From positions 1 through 33,171 of the forward strand of contig CAMBFZ010000029.1 in assembly GCA_945866125.1 (NCBI GenBank): a DNA stretch of 33,171 nt. The letters run 5' to 3'. The DNA is from Bordetella parapertussis. GTDB lineage: Bacteria > Pseudomonadota > Gammaproteobacteria > Burkholderiales > Burkholderiaceae_D. Every line of letters starts with the position of its first letter. The first letter of the stretch is position 1. Shown piece after piece: positions 1 to 8,093 of this stretch. The notes under the pieces were generated by a model, which saw only the letters and a program-made list of their open reading frames with translations, was not told the DNA's origin and did not search any database. Made by a program: the position numbers and the translations under genes.

Positions 1-890
1 ATATGCAATCCGGTTTCGGCTTCGGCAAATTCATTGGCTAAGGTAGACGCAATACTGTTACCGGCGGCGAACAACGACCAGGATAATTTGTGCGCATTAC
101 CAATGACGAACGTAATGGCCATGGTTTCGCCTAGTGCCCGACCAAGTCCCAACATGACCCCGCCCACCACCCCGATGCGGGTATACGGCAACACCACCTT
201 GCGCATCACCTCCCAGCGCGTACAGCCAAGGGCGTAGGCTGACTCTTTCAATACAGCCGGACAAGTATCAAACACGTCCCGCATCACCGCTGCAATAAAA
301 GGAATGATCATGACCGACAGAATGATGCCGGCGGTGAGCATACCAATGCCCATCATTGGCCCCTGAAACAGTGCACCAATTACTGGTACTTCACCCAGTG
401 TGTTTTGCAGCAAGGGCTGCACATGGTCAGCAAAAAAAGGCGCAAAGATGAACAATCCCCACATGCCGTAAATAATGCTCGGCACACCAGCGAGTAATTC
501 GACCGCGGTACCTAAGGGCCGCTTGAGCCAAGTCGGACAGATTTCGGTCAGAAATAAGGCGATACCAAAACTGACCGGAAAGGCAATCAGCAATGCCAAC
601 AATGACGTAATCAGGGTGCCGGCAATCGCAATCAACGCGCCATACTCGTCGTTAACCGGATCCCACTCCACTCGGGTAATAAATCCCGGACCAAAATGCT
701 CCAGCGCCGGCCAGGCACCGACCACCAGCGAGGCCACGATACCGGCCAACATCAAAAACACCAACAATGCAAAACCGAAGGTGATTTTGTGGAATAAAAA
801 GTCAGGCCACTGCGAGGTTTTGGCAGAGTTAGGTTGCGTATGCGATGTCATCATGCCGCTTGCTTGAATAGGATTGCCAGGTACGCTCAT
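1..890 (-). CDS. pstC: Phosphate ABC transporter permease PstC (partial, 3' end beyond window)
   Basis: This is the inner-membrane permease of the high-affinity PstSCAB phosphate importer, pairing with PstA and driven by PstB. The translation closely tracks PstC proteins from other bacteria: it contains LLAGVPSIIYGMWGLFIFAP, PFIAAVMRDVFDTCPAVLKE and LGLGRALGETMAITFVIGN, with several hydrophobic membrane spans. The reading frame is open to the window edge, stopping near the conserved AEAETGLH segment, so roughly the last tenth is missing. Two starts are plausible: ATG at 890 (gives MSVPGNPIQ) and a double ATG at 854/851; neither has a strong ribosome-binding site. No pstS lies upstream; the neighbour is a DUF1289 gene about 200 bp away. 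Family assignment is secure, start uncertain. Confidence 0.93.
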   Translation of the reverse strand, partial: MSVPGNPIQASGMMTSHTQPNSAKTSQWPDFLFHKITFGFALLVFLMLAGIVASLVVGAWPALEHFGPGFITRVEWDPVNDEYGALIAIAGTLITSLLALLIAFPVSFGIALFLTEICPTWLKRPLGTAVELLAGVPSIIYGMWGLFIFAPFFADHVQPLLQNTLGEVPVIGALFQGPMMGIGMLTAGIILSVMIIPFIAAVMRDVFDTCPAVLKESAYALGCTRWEVMRKVVLPYTRIGVVGGVMLGLGRALGETMAITFVIGNAHKLSWSLFAAGNSIASTLANEFAEAETGLH

Positions 891-1021
891 TGGAAGATGG
901 GCCTCGGAGTGGGGGGATGCGCGGGATGCAATGTTCACAACGAAACTCTAGCTGGCGATTGTGACGCGTTAATGACGCCGCCTTATAAACTGTCATTTTT
1001 ACAAGTCTGCATTACGGAGCC

Positions 1022-1027
1022 ATTATA
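1022..1027 (-). promoter_or_regulatory. Candidate -10 element upstream of pstC
   Basis: On the minus strand this hexamer reads TATAAT, a perfect sigma70 -10 box. It lies in the roughly 200 bp gap between the DUF1289 gene and pstC and would give a leader of about 125 nt. The expected -35 position holds only a poor match, as is usual for activator-dependent promoters, but I found no convincing Pho box beside it. Confidence 0.3.
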
Positions 1028-1092
1028 GGACATGCGATTGCGCAGGCAGCCACAGGGCAGCAGGTAAATACAGCCCGTTTACCAGTGCCTAC

Positions 1093-1284
1093 TTACGTGT
1101 TACGGCGCGGATAACCCTGCGCAAGGATCCTTTCCCAGACTTGGTGTTTCTGCTCCGCATCCATGAAGACCCATTCAGCGACTTCGGCAACGGTGCGTCC
1201 ACAGCCGCGACAGATATCGTCAAAGGTCGTTGAGCAGACTGCAACGCAAGGGGTGTCAGGGCGTTCAGAGGCAGGATTTGTCAT
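1093..1284 (-). CDS. DUF1289 family small protein
   Basis: This 63-residue protein matches the DUF1289 pattern: TPCVAVC, then DICRGCGRT, then a Trp-containing helix ending in an ERILAQ segment. The four clustered cysteines (CVAVC and CRGCG) suggest metal or Fe-S binding, but the family's function is not established. The ATG at 1284 gives a start close to the conserved cysteines; a TTG at 1290 adds two residues. No clear ribosome-binding site is visible for either. It follows xdhC on the same strand, with a strong hairpin in the 50 bp between them. Confidence 0.85.
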   Translation of the reverse strand: MTNPASERPDTPCVAVCSTTFDDICRGCGRTVAEVAEWVFMDAEQKHQVWERILAQGYPRRNT

Positions 1285-1297
1285 AGCCAAAATACAA

Positions 1298-1317
1298 AGC
1301 GGCCCGCACGGGCCGCT
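1298..1317 (-). terminator. GC-rich hairpin between xdhC and the DUF1289 gene
   Basis: This is a perfect 8-bp inverted repeat (AGCGGCCC, loop GCAC, GGGCCGCT). Downstream in the minus direction it is followed by a T-rich run (TTGTATTTTGG) rather than an uninterrupted U-tract. It may terminate or attenuate the xdhC transcript, and it sits just in front of the DUF1289 start codon. Confidence 0.5.
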
Positions 1318-1340
1318 GGGATGAGAGGAAACTACTCAAT

Positions 1341-2381
1341 TTAAACAATCCGCTGGGCAGGATCAAGCAAGCACGCATCAGGGCTGGCATCGAGCTGCGC
1401 CGCCTCTTTGGCCTTCCCTACTCGCATCGTGTCCGGCAAATCGATGCCGTTTTTGACGGCGGTGAGTTCGGCCAATATCGAGATCGCGATCTCGGAAGGG
1501 GTCTTGCTACCGATATAAAGGCCAATCGGGCCATGTAAACGATCCAGATGCGCCGGGCTCAAATCAAATTCGAGCAAGCGCTCACGACGCTTGCTGTCGT
1601 TAGTGCGTGAGCCGATCGCCCCTACATAAAATGCTTCGGACTTGAGTGCTTCCATCAGGGCCAGATCATCCAGTTTGGGATCATGGGTGAGCGCCACGAC
1701 TGCGCTGCGACTATCGAGACGCATCTCTATGACCAAATCATCCGGCATCGCATGGACGACCTGCACGCCATCAACATGCCAACCGTCACGGTACTCTTCG
1801 CGCGGATCACAGACAGTGACGAAATAATCCATGCCCACTGCAATCTGAGCCAAAAACCGTGATAGCTGACCGGCACCGATGATCAAGAGCCGCCAGCGCG
1901 GCCCATGGATAGTCGTTAATGCCGTCTCGGAGACTTGCAGGCTCATGCCGGCACTCGCTGGGCCGAGGGTCACGGCACCATTTTGCAGGTCAACGCGGCG
2001 CGCTACGAGCTCATGCTGAGCGAGGCGCTCAACGAGTTCGGCGATCTTGCTCTCGGGTGACAGCGGCTCAATGGCGAGCTGGATGGTACCGCCGCAAGGC
2101 AAGCCAAAGCGATGTGCTTCATCGGCCGTGATGCCGTAGGTGACGACTTCAGGCAGCGTACGGGTGATGCCGTTGGTGCGAACCCGTTCAATCAAATCGT
2201 CTTCGATACAACCACCCGAGACGGAGCCCACGACTTGTCCATCCTGACAAATGCCGAGCGTCGCGCCTTCCGGTCGCGGACTTGAGCCCCAGGTCTTGAT
2301 GACGGTCACCATTTCGCATTGTTTGCCGGCAGCGAGCCAGGCAGCGCAGGTTTTCAAGACTTCGAGATCGATGCTGTCCAT
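1341..2381 (-). CDS. XdhC/CoxI family molybdenum hydroxylase maturation protein
   Basis: XdhC-type proteins bind the molybdenum cofactor, help sulfurate it and deliver it to xanthine-dehydrogenase-family enzymes in the cytoplasm. The 346-residue protein has the N-terminal XdhC_CoxI domain (WGSSPRPEGATLGI near residues 31-44 and VGSVSGGCIEDDLIE with Cys58) and a C-terminal Rossmann-type domain starting LLIIGAGQLSRF near residue 166. FYVGAIGSRTN is also a family hallmark. It lies downstream of the molybdenum hydroxylase large and small subunit genes on the same strand, its natural clients. A strong terminator lies between the large subunit and this gene, so it may rely on readthrough or its own promoter. 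The ATG at 2381 has no strong ribosome-binding site. Confidence 0.92.
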   Translation of the reverse strand: MDSIDLEVLKTCAAWLAAGKQCEMVTVIKTWGSSPRPEGATLGICQDGQVVGSVSGGCIEDDLIERVRTNGITRTLPEVVTYGITADEAHRFGLPCGGTIQLAIEPLSPESKIAELVERLAQHELVARRVDLQNGAVTLGPASAGMSLQVSETALTTIHGPRWRLLIIGAGQLSRFLAQIAVGMDYFVTVCDPREEYRDGWHVDGVQVVHAMPDDLVIEMRLDSRSAVVALTHDPKLDDLALMEALKSEAFYVGAIGSRTNDSKRRERLLEFDLSPAHLDRLHGPIGLYIGSKTPSEIAISILAELTAVKNGIDLPDTMRVGKAKEAAQLDASPDACLLDPAQRIV

Positions 2382-2456
2382 GATAAAAATTCGGTAGAAA
2401 AATCAATCAGGCTTGTCCGAGCCAAGGTGATACAGGACAAAAAGAAGAGATAAAAA

Positions 2457-2488
2457 AATGCTCCCCGAGCTTATCGCCGGGGAGCATT
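2457..2488 (-). terminator. Rho-independent terminator after the molybdenum hydroxylase operon
   Basis: A perfect 11-bp stem (AATGCTCCCCG pairing with CGGGGAGCATT, 10-nt loop) is followed in the minus direction by a run of seven T residues. It sits 27 bp past the stop codon of the large subunit gene. Confidence 0.9.
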
Positions 2489-2514
2489 CAAGGTGTTACC
2501 GCATTAAGCCAGCA

Positions 2515-4650
2515 TTAAGCCGACTTCAGGCCTTTTTCCAAAGGCATGCTGCGTACGCGCTTACCCGCTGCGGCAGCAATTGCGTTAGCAACCGCTGGTC
2601 CGATCAGTGAGGTCGATGGCTCGCCAACTCCGCCTGGCTTCTCGGTGCTTGCGATCAAATGAACGCTGATTTCTGGCGATTCATTTTGACGCACAATACG
2701 GAAGTCATTGAAGTTGCTTTGCTCAACGCGGCCGTTCTTGACCGTGATGTCGCCGTACAGCGCGCCTGAGAGGCCATAAATGATGCCGCCCTCGAGCTGC
2801 TGGCTGACGATGCCTGGGTTGACCGTGTGGCCGCAGTCGCAAGCGACCGTGACTTTATGGACTTTCACGACGCCACCGGTGACGGAAACTTCAGCCACTT
2901 GCGCCATGTAGGTGCCGTAGCCTTCCATCAGTGCCACGCCTAATGCGCGACCCTTTGGCAACTTGCGACCCCAGCCTGCTTTTTCAGCAGCAAGTTTCAG
3001 AACGGCGACGAAGCGCTCGTTTTCTTTACCTTGCAGCAGCGACAGACGATAGGCAACTGGATCGGCACCGGCTGCTGCTGCCAATTCGTCCATGAAGGAC
3101 TCATTAGCGAAACAGTTCATGGTGTGCGACACAGCGCGCAGGTAACCTGGACGGAAGCCGTAATCGTGAATGATCAGATCATGCGCGGTGTTAGGGATGT
3201 TGTACGGAGCAACCTGCGCCTCGACCATGAATGGATCGAGTGTTTTCTTTGGCAGACCGAACAGCACTTGCGTGATCGACTTCGAGGTCAGCTGATGCTT
3301 GATACCGACCGGCTTGCCGGAGGCATCCAGACCTGCTTCCAGACGGTTCAGGCCGAGAGGACGATAGAAGTCATTCTTCATTTCATCTTCGCGGGTCCAG
3401 AGAATCTTGACTGGACGACCAACTGCTTTGGATACTTGAGCTGCCTGACCTGCGTAGTCGACGCAGACGCGACGACCAAAACCACCGCCGAGCAGGGTCG
3501 TGTTGACTGTGACATTCTCAGGCTTGATGCCCAGAACAGCAGCAGCCGTACCTTGTGCGCCCTGTTGGAACTGGGTCGAACCGGTCAGCACGCAAGTGTC
3601 GCCACGTACGTCAGCGATAAACACGGTTGGCTCGAGCTGTTGATGGCCCATCAATTGGGTCATGTACTCAGCCTTGACAACCTTGGCTGCGCCGGCAATT
3701 GCGGCCTTTGCATCGCCAACATCAGGACGGACCTTGATTGGGTCAACAGTCTTTTCAGCGGCATGGGTGCCTGCCCACATTTCAGCGGTCGACAGATTGG
3801 CGCCTGCGCCCAGATCCCACTTGATGCTCTTGATTTTCTTACGAGCCGAAAAGGCGTGCCAGTAAGTGTCAGCAACCACGGCTACGCCGTTGTCGATGGC
3901 AACGATGTCAATCACGCCAGGCATTTTCTTGGCAGCTTCAGCATCAAAGCTAACAGGCTTGCCTTCGATAACTGGTGACATTTCGATCGAAGCGTAGACC
4001 ATACCTGGTACTTTTGCATCGATACCGAAAATCGCTGTACCGTTGACTTTGGAAGGTGCGTCCAGACGTGGAATAGCCTTACCAACCAGACGGAAGTCAG
4101 AAGCATCTTTGAGCTTGACGTCTTTTGGCACAGGGATGCTAGCTGCAGCAGCAGCGAGCGAACCGTAGGTTGCGGAATTGCCGCCACCGGACACCATACC
4201 GTTTTCTGCCGTCAGCGAGGATGCATCAACACCCCATTTGTTTGCAGCAGCCTGGATCAGCATCGTGCGCACTTGCGCGCCACCGATACGGAGTTTTTCC
4301 CATGCATCACGGATCGAGGTGGAACCACCGGTGATCTGTGCGCCGAGCAGGCCGTTGACGTAAGCTGGATCTGCAGGTGCAGTCGTCACTTTAACTTTGT
4401 TGATGTCAACGTTGAGTTCTTCAGCAATCAGCATTGGCAACGAGGTGTGCACACCCTGGCCCATTTCGGACATGTGGGAGATCAGCGTGATGGTGTTGTC
4501 ATCAGCGATGTGGACCCACACGTTTGGCGTGTGCATTGAGCCGGCAGCTTGCGCTTCCTTGCCGCCCATGCCTGGCACATACATGCTAAGCACGGCAACG
4601 CCGGTACCCAGTGAGGCCGATTTCAGAAATTCACGACGAGTTGTTGTCAT
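2515..4650 (-). CDS. iorB: Tat-exported molybdenum hydroxylase large subunit (IorB-like, xanthine dehydrogenase family)
   Basis: This is the molybdopterin-binding catalytic subunit of a periplasmic xanthine-dehydrogenase-family enzyme of the isoquinoline 1-oxidoreductase / membrane-associated aldehyde dehydrogenase type. It hydroxylates a heterocycle or oxidises an aldehyde; the substrate cannot be read from sequence. The 711 residues begin with a twin-arginine signal (TTTRREFLKSAS, R5-R6). Cofactor-binding motifs include GGGFGRRV and QFQQGAQGT, and GVGEP near residue 674 carries the expected catalytic glutamate (about E677). The start is supported by an AGGAG ribosome-binding site. The 2Fe-2S subunit gene lies 19 bp upstream and XdhC downstream. 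No cytochrome subunit is adjacent, so the electron acceptor is unknown. The gene symbol is by family similarity. Confidence 0.9.
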   Translation of the reverse strand: MTTTRREFLKSASLGTGVAVLSMYVPGMGGKEAQAAGSMHTPNVWVHIADDNTITLISHMSEMGQGVHTSLPMLIAEELNVDINKVKVTTAPADPAYVNGLLGAQITGGSTSIRDAWEKLRIGGAQVRTMLIQAAANKWGVDASSLTAENGMVSGGGNSATYGSLAAAAASIPVPKDVKLKDASDFRLVGKAIPRLDAPSKVNGTAIFGIDAKVPGMVYASIEMSPVIEGKPVSFDAEAAKKMPGVIDIVAIDNGVAVVADTYWHAFSARKKIKSIKWDLGAGANLSTAEMWAGTHAAEKTVDPIKVRPDVGDAKAAIAGAAKVVKAEYMTQLMGHQQLEPTVFIADVRGDTCVLTGSTQFQQGAQGTAAAVLGIKPENVTVNTTLLGGGFGRRVCVDYAGQAAQVSKAVGRPVKILWTREDEMKNDFYRPLGLNRLEAGLDASGKPVGIKHQLTSKSITQVLFGLPKKTLDPFMVEAQVAPYNIPNTAHDLIIHDYGFRPGYLRAVSHTMNCFANESFMDELAAAAGADPVAYRLSLLQGKENERFVAVLKLAAEKAGWGRKLPKGRALGVALMEGYGTYMAQVAEVSVTGGVVKVHKVTVACDCGHTVNPGIVSQQLEGGIIYGLSGALYGDITVKNGRVEQSNFNDFRIVRQNESPEISVHLIASTEKPGGVGEPSTSLIGPAVANAIAAAAGKRVRSMPLEKGLKSA

Positions 4651-4669
4651 TTGTCTTGTCTCCTATACC

Positions 4670-5134
4670 TTAAGCGTTACGCATTTCGGCGGCGGCATCT
4701 TTGATCGCGGCACGAATGCGGTTGTAAGTACCGCAACGGCACAGGTTGCCACTCATTGCGTTGTCGATGTCTGCATCGCTCGGGTTTTTATTTTTCGAGA
4801 GAAGCGCAGTTGCACTCATCAACTGACCCGACTGGCAATAACCGCACTGCGGCACTTGATGCTTGATCCATGCTTTTTGCAGCGGATGCGAGTTGTCTGC
4901 GGAGAGCGACTCGACCGTGGCAACTTTTTTGCCGGCTACTGCAGACACTGGGGTCTGGCACGAACGGATTGGGCTACCGTTGAGATGCACGGTGCAAGCA
5001 CCACACAACGCCGCGCCACAACCGAATTTGGTGCCGGTCAGACCGACTTCATCACGAATCACCCACAGCAACGGGGTGTCCGGCTCGGCTTGGACGGAAA
5101 CCGTCGTACCGTTCAGATTGAAACTGATTGCCAT
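4670..5134 (-). CDS. iorA: 2Fe-2S subunit of molybdenum hydroxylase (IorA-like)
   Basis: This small electron-transfer subunit carries two [2Fe-2S] clusters between the molybdenum site and an external acceptor. The 154 residues show the plant-ferredoxin-type cluster ligands C39, C44, C47 and C59 (FGCGAALCGACTVH) and the second-cluster ligands C97, C100, C132 and C134 (QCGYCQSGQ and LCRCGTY). It has no signal peptide of its own, so it is probably carried through the Tat pathway folded with the large subunit, as known for this family. It is first in the operon with a strong GAGGAGA ribosome-binding site at 5142-5148. The long AT-rich gap upstream presumably holds its promoter. Confidence 0.93.
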   Translation of the reverse strand: MAISFNLNGTTVSVQAEPDTPLLWVIRDEVGLTGTKFGCGAALCGACTVHLNGSPIRSCQTPVSAVAGKKVATVESLSADNSHPLQKAWIKHQVPQCGYCQSGQLMSATALLSKNKNPSDADIDNAMSGNLCRCGTYNRIRAAIKDAAAEMRNA

Positions 5135-5630
5135 GTTTAACTCTCCTCTTTCTTGGTTTCACTGCACATTAAGCCAATGATTTCTCATCAGATTTATTAC
5201 AAGCGTGGTGGCATTGTGACCATGCCATTTCATTTTGCGCTTCCTGTTATCGTCACCACTTTTGACAACACAAGTTGCTTTTTTTATACTCCCGCATCGG
5301 TCGTCATTGCCCAACAAACCTTGGTTATTGAAGCAAAAATTTTACGCCTGTGTCTATATAACATTGTTATTTCCCAAAATCAAGAAACCGTATAAGAGAC
5401 TTGCTTGAATAAGGACCAACAACATTGACAAGCCAAATTATTGCACTTTTTTAAAAAACGTGGCGCCGTTTTGCAGCTGCTTATTGGACTACTAATAAAC
5501 CGCCAATTTTGCGCTTGCTATTACGATATCGCTTTTAGTCTCAGACCAAAATCCGAAGCGATCTAATCATGCAATAAAGTTAATTAATTCAATTTATTTT
5601 GCGTTAAGACAGCTAACAAGGAGAGCCAGA
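5135..5630. other. AT-rich intergenic gap between soxZ and iorA
   Basis: About 500 bp with no gene I can support. An 80-codon open frame on the plus strand (5153-5395) has no family features or good ribosome-binding site. The stretch is visibly AT-richer than the flanking genes. It contains an inverted repeat ATCGCTT/AAGCGAT (5528-5534 with 5556-5562) that encloses a smaller GTCT/AGAC hairpin, and a TTTTTTAAAAAA palindrome near 5447-5458. It must contain the iorA promoter and any soxZ terminator, but I cannot place either confidently. Confidence 0.6.
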
Positions 5631-5942
5631 TCAAACCACCAGGGTCTCGTCGGTACGGGTATCCCCCTCAGTATCAATCCAGGAAATCACAATGCGGTCG
5701 CCTTGTTTGCCGCCTTTGAATTTGAATGCCAAATAAGGATCCCGCGCAACAGAGCCACCGAAGTGAACATACAGAATCGGCTTGTCATTACAGGTACCTC
5801 GCACGGTCTGAATAAAGTGCGGCAAATTCAAATGGCCAAGGGTATCCCAGCTCAAACGGCTGATCATCCTGTGCTTCATCAACACTTTGACTTCGACCAG
5901 ATCACCTGCCCGGGTCGCGCGTACGCGCATCGGTTCGCCCAT
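5631..5942 (-). CDS. soxZ: Sulfur-oxidation carrier subunit SoxZ
   Basis: SoxZ forms the SoxYZ heterodimer in the periplasm; SoxY carries the sulfur substrate on a C-terminal cysteine and SoxZ is its structural partner. The 103-residue protein matches SoxZ end to end: MRVRATRAGDLVEVKVLMKH at the start, PHFIQTV in the middle, and DPYLAFKFKGGKQGD followed by WIDTEGDTRTDE at the end. Like other SoxZ it has no signal peptide of its own, and is normally exported together with SoxY. It is the last gene of the adhesin-like/soxC/soxD/soxZ run, 53 bp after soxD. Oddly, soxY is not beside it and no SoxY-like GGCGG tail is encoded in the window. Confidence 0.92.
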   Translation of the reverse strand: MGEPMRVRATRAGDLVEVKVLMKHRMISRLSWDTLGHLNLPHFIQTVRGTCNDKPILYVHFGGSVARDPYLAFKFKGGKQGDRIVISWIDTEGDTRTDETLVV

Positions 5943-5995
5943 TGCTATGTCCTTGTATCTGATTCGTTTTTAGCCAGTCCTGCGCATGCTCGGGC

Positions 5996-6736
5996 TTATT
6001 TACGCCGGCTGGTATCGATGCCACGCACCGCGCCATAGGAGCGGTTTTGCTCGGCAAGATTACCATTGCGTCCATTGACCGAGGAAGGCAGCACGAGCAA
6101 AGAGCGCGCGTCGACTTTGCAGTCTTTCATACAAGCGACGCTGGCGACATCGGCAGCGCCCCGCACATCAAGCAATCCATGGGCCGTCGTCATGCCATCC
6201 CGGTTGGGTATTTTTTTTTGTAATTGCGCGATATTTTGTTCAGACAAAACAAAGTCCGCCGGCACCAAATCAGCCAGATGCAAAAGATAGGCGACGCACG
6301 CATAGACGTCGTCAACCGACAGCGATTTGGGTGCTTCGAAAGGCATTGCACGGTGAATGAAATCCCATAGCGTGGACAGCGTCGCGAGCTTCATCATCGT
6401 GGTGCGCGCATTCTCGGTCGCCGCATTCAAACCAGCGACGCGACCGCGCGCAATGTCGGCTTGCGTGGTGCCACCAATCAGAGGCGGAAAGACTTGCGGC
6501 GATTCGCCAAACGCGCCGTGGCACGCAATGCATTGGGCTTCCCATACTTTCAACCCCTGCGCGACACTGCCCGAACCGGCGGGCAACCCTTTGAAATCAG
6601 GCCGCACATCAATATCCCAGGCGGCGATTTCAGCCACGCTGGCGCGACGCCCCAGCTGCAGCGTCGCGTCGGCCATCGCCAGCACAGGCAGCAGCATCAA
6701 GACAAACGCGATCCCAGCCTTAGGAAATCTGAACAT
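5996..6736 (-). CDS. soxD: SoxD-like c-type cytochrome
   Basis: This is the cytochrome c subunit predicted to partner SoxC in the sulfane dehydrogenase complex, taking electrons from sulfane-sulfur oxidation. From ATG 6736 it has 246 residues: a signal peptide (FRFPKAGIAFVLMLLPVLAMA), one heme site C69-I-A-C72-H73, and a possible axial methionine in HRAMPFEAP. Classical SoxD proteins are larger and often have two cytochrome domains; only one CxxCH is visible here. Its start overlaps the end of soxC by 17 bp, implying translational coupling. A longer open frame extends upstream inside soxC but lacks a signal peptide at its start, so I prefer 6736. Confidence 0.88.
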   Translation of the reverse strand: MFRFPKAGIAFVLMLLPVLAMADATLQLGRRASVAEIAAWDIDVRPDFKGLPAGSGSVAQGLKVWEAQCIACHGAFGESPQVFPPLIGGTTQADIARGRVAGLNAATENARTTMMKLATLSTLWDFIHRAMPFEAPKSLSVDDVYACVAYLLHLADLVPADFVLSEQNIAQLQKKIPNRDGMTTAHGLLDVRGAADVASVACMKDCKVDARSLLVLPSSVNGRNGNLAEQNRSYGAVRGIDTSRRK

Positions 6737-8081
6737 TAACGACCTCGCCGGAAGACTCGACCCGCCAGGACTGGATCGCATTGTTGTGATACACCGAACG
6801 CGTGCCGCGCACGGCACGCAACTCGCTAATCTTGGGCTGTACGTAACCGGTCTCATCGATGGCACGCGACTGCAGGATCGCCGGCGACCCATCCCATTCC
6901 CATTCAAGATTAAAACGCGTCAGGCACTTGCTTAACACGGGCGATTCAAGACGCGCGGTCCGCCAGTTGCGGCCACCGTCCGTGGACACATCGACTCGCG
7001 CCACCTTGCCACGACCGGACCAGGCTAGACCGGTAATACAGTGCAAGCCCTTGTCCAACAAACGCTGGCCACCGGACGGCGTAGTGATGACGGACTTGCA
7101 CTCCTGGATCAATCCATATTGGCGCTGCAAACCGTCAGGCATCAGGTCGGTGTATTGCGTCGATTCCTCGCGGGTAGCAAATGGCGCGTCGCCGACTTCG
7201 ATACGGCGCAGCCATTTGACCCACGAGACGCCCTGCGCGCCTGGCACCACCAAGCGCAGCGGATAACCGTTTTCAGGACGGAGCATTTCACCATTCATGC
7301 CCCACGCCACCAGCACATCGTCGAGCGCGCGTTCGATCGGTATCGTGCGCGCCAGCGACGCGCCATCGCTACCCTCGGCCAGTACAAAACGCGCCTTACT
7401 GCGATCGATGCCACAAGCGTCCAGCAATACCGATAAGGGTATGCCGGTAAATTCGCTACAGGCGAGCATGCCATGGGTGTATTGCACAGAAGGCAGAGTC
7501 GGCCCTGCCCAATCCATCGCGGTATTGGCGCCGCACTCGATGAAATGCATGCGCGACACCGCAGGCATGCGCATCAAATCACCCATCGTATAAATTTTCG
7601 GTGTCGCGACCAGCCCATTGATCATCAGGCGGTGTGATGCTGGATCAATGTCGTGCCAGCCGGCGTGATGACGCTCGAAGTGCAAACCACTCGGGGTAAT
7701 AATCCCGAACAATCCCTGCAGGGGTGTAAAGGCGACGCCGCTCTCACGTCGCTTGGTCAAGCCCGGCGACTCGCGCCGCTGCAAATTAATTTCGTGTCGG
7801 GACGGCATGCCATAGCCATGGAAGGCGACCGGATTGCCAAGCGTCGTGCTGTGCTTGGGCAGGGTCAGTATCTCGGCTTCGCCCAGGTCTGCCGGATGAT
7901 CCGCTCCGGCCAGCGCGACCGTCGACCCCATCGCCGCAGAGACCGCCGCGACGCTACGGCGCAAGAAATCACGGCGGGCGCCGCGCATGCCGCCTGCCAC
8001 CAGTTCGGCTGCCAATTTTTCAGGGAGCACATGCTCCGGCGCGTGCTGGATACGACCGACTATTTTGGTCGGAGCCGTCAC
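6720..8081 (-). CDS. soxC: Sulfane/sulfite dehydrogenase molybdenum subunit SoxC
   Basis: SoxC is a sulfite-oxidase-family molybdoenzyme in the periplasm that, with SoxD, oxidises the sulfane sulfur held on SoxYZ. The protein has a twin-arginine signal (ARRDFLRRSVAA near residues 35-46). The molybdopterin domain contains MHFIECGANTAMDW, where the cysteine is the expected Mo ligand, and PLRLVVPGAQGVSWVKWLRR. A C-terminal Mo-co dimerisation domain (RVDVSTDGGRNW) follows. Length 453 fits SoxC. The start is taken as GTG at 8081, 12 bp after the upstream gene, without a strong ribosome-binding site; a later start is possible but would shorten the region before the Tat motif. Confidence 0.93.
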   Translation of the reverse strand: MTAPTKIVGRIQHAPEHVLPEKLAAELVAGGMRGARRDFLRRSVAAVSAAMGSTVALAGADHPADLGEAEILTLPKHSTTLGNPVAFHGYGMPSRHEINLQRRESPGLTKRRESGVAFTPLQGLFGIITPSGLHFERHHAGWHDIDPASHRLMINGLVATPKIYTMGDLMRMPAVSRMHFIECGANTAMDWAGPTLPSVQYTHGMLACSEFTGIPLSVLLDACGIDRSKARFVLAEGSDGASLARTIPIERALDDVLVAWGMNGEMLRPENGYPLRLVVPGAQGVSWVKWLRRIEVGDAPFATREESTQYTDLMPDGLQRQYGLIQECKSVITTPSGGQRLLDKGLHCITGLAWSGRGKVARVDVSTDGGRNWRTARLESPVLSKCLTRFNLEWEWDGSPAILQSRAIDETGYVQPKISELRAVRGTRSVYHNNAIQSWRVESSGEVVNVQIS

Positions 8082-8093
8082 AATAATGATCGC

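Noticed and set aside
990..996. CTGTCAT Pho-box half site before pstC
   Set aside because: The second repeat expected 11 bp away does not match, and the half site lies downstream of the likely -10 element.
3031..3978. 315-codon open frame on the plus strand
   Set aside because: It lies antisense within the well-supported molybdenum hydroxylase large subunit and shows no protein family features.
4397..5140. 247-codon plus-strand open frame
   Set aside because: Antisense to the IorA/IorB-like genes; composition typical of a shadow frame.
5153..5395. 80-codon plus-strand open frame in the AT-rich gap
   Set aside because: No good ribosome-binding site, no domain or signal features, and AT-rich random-looking composition.
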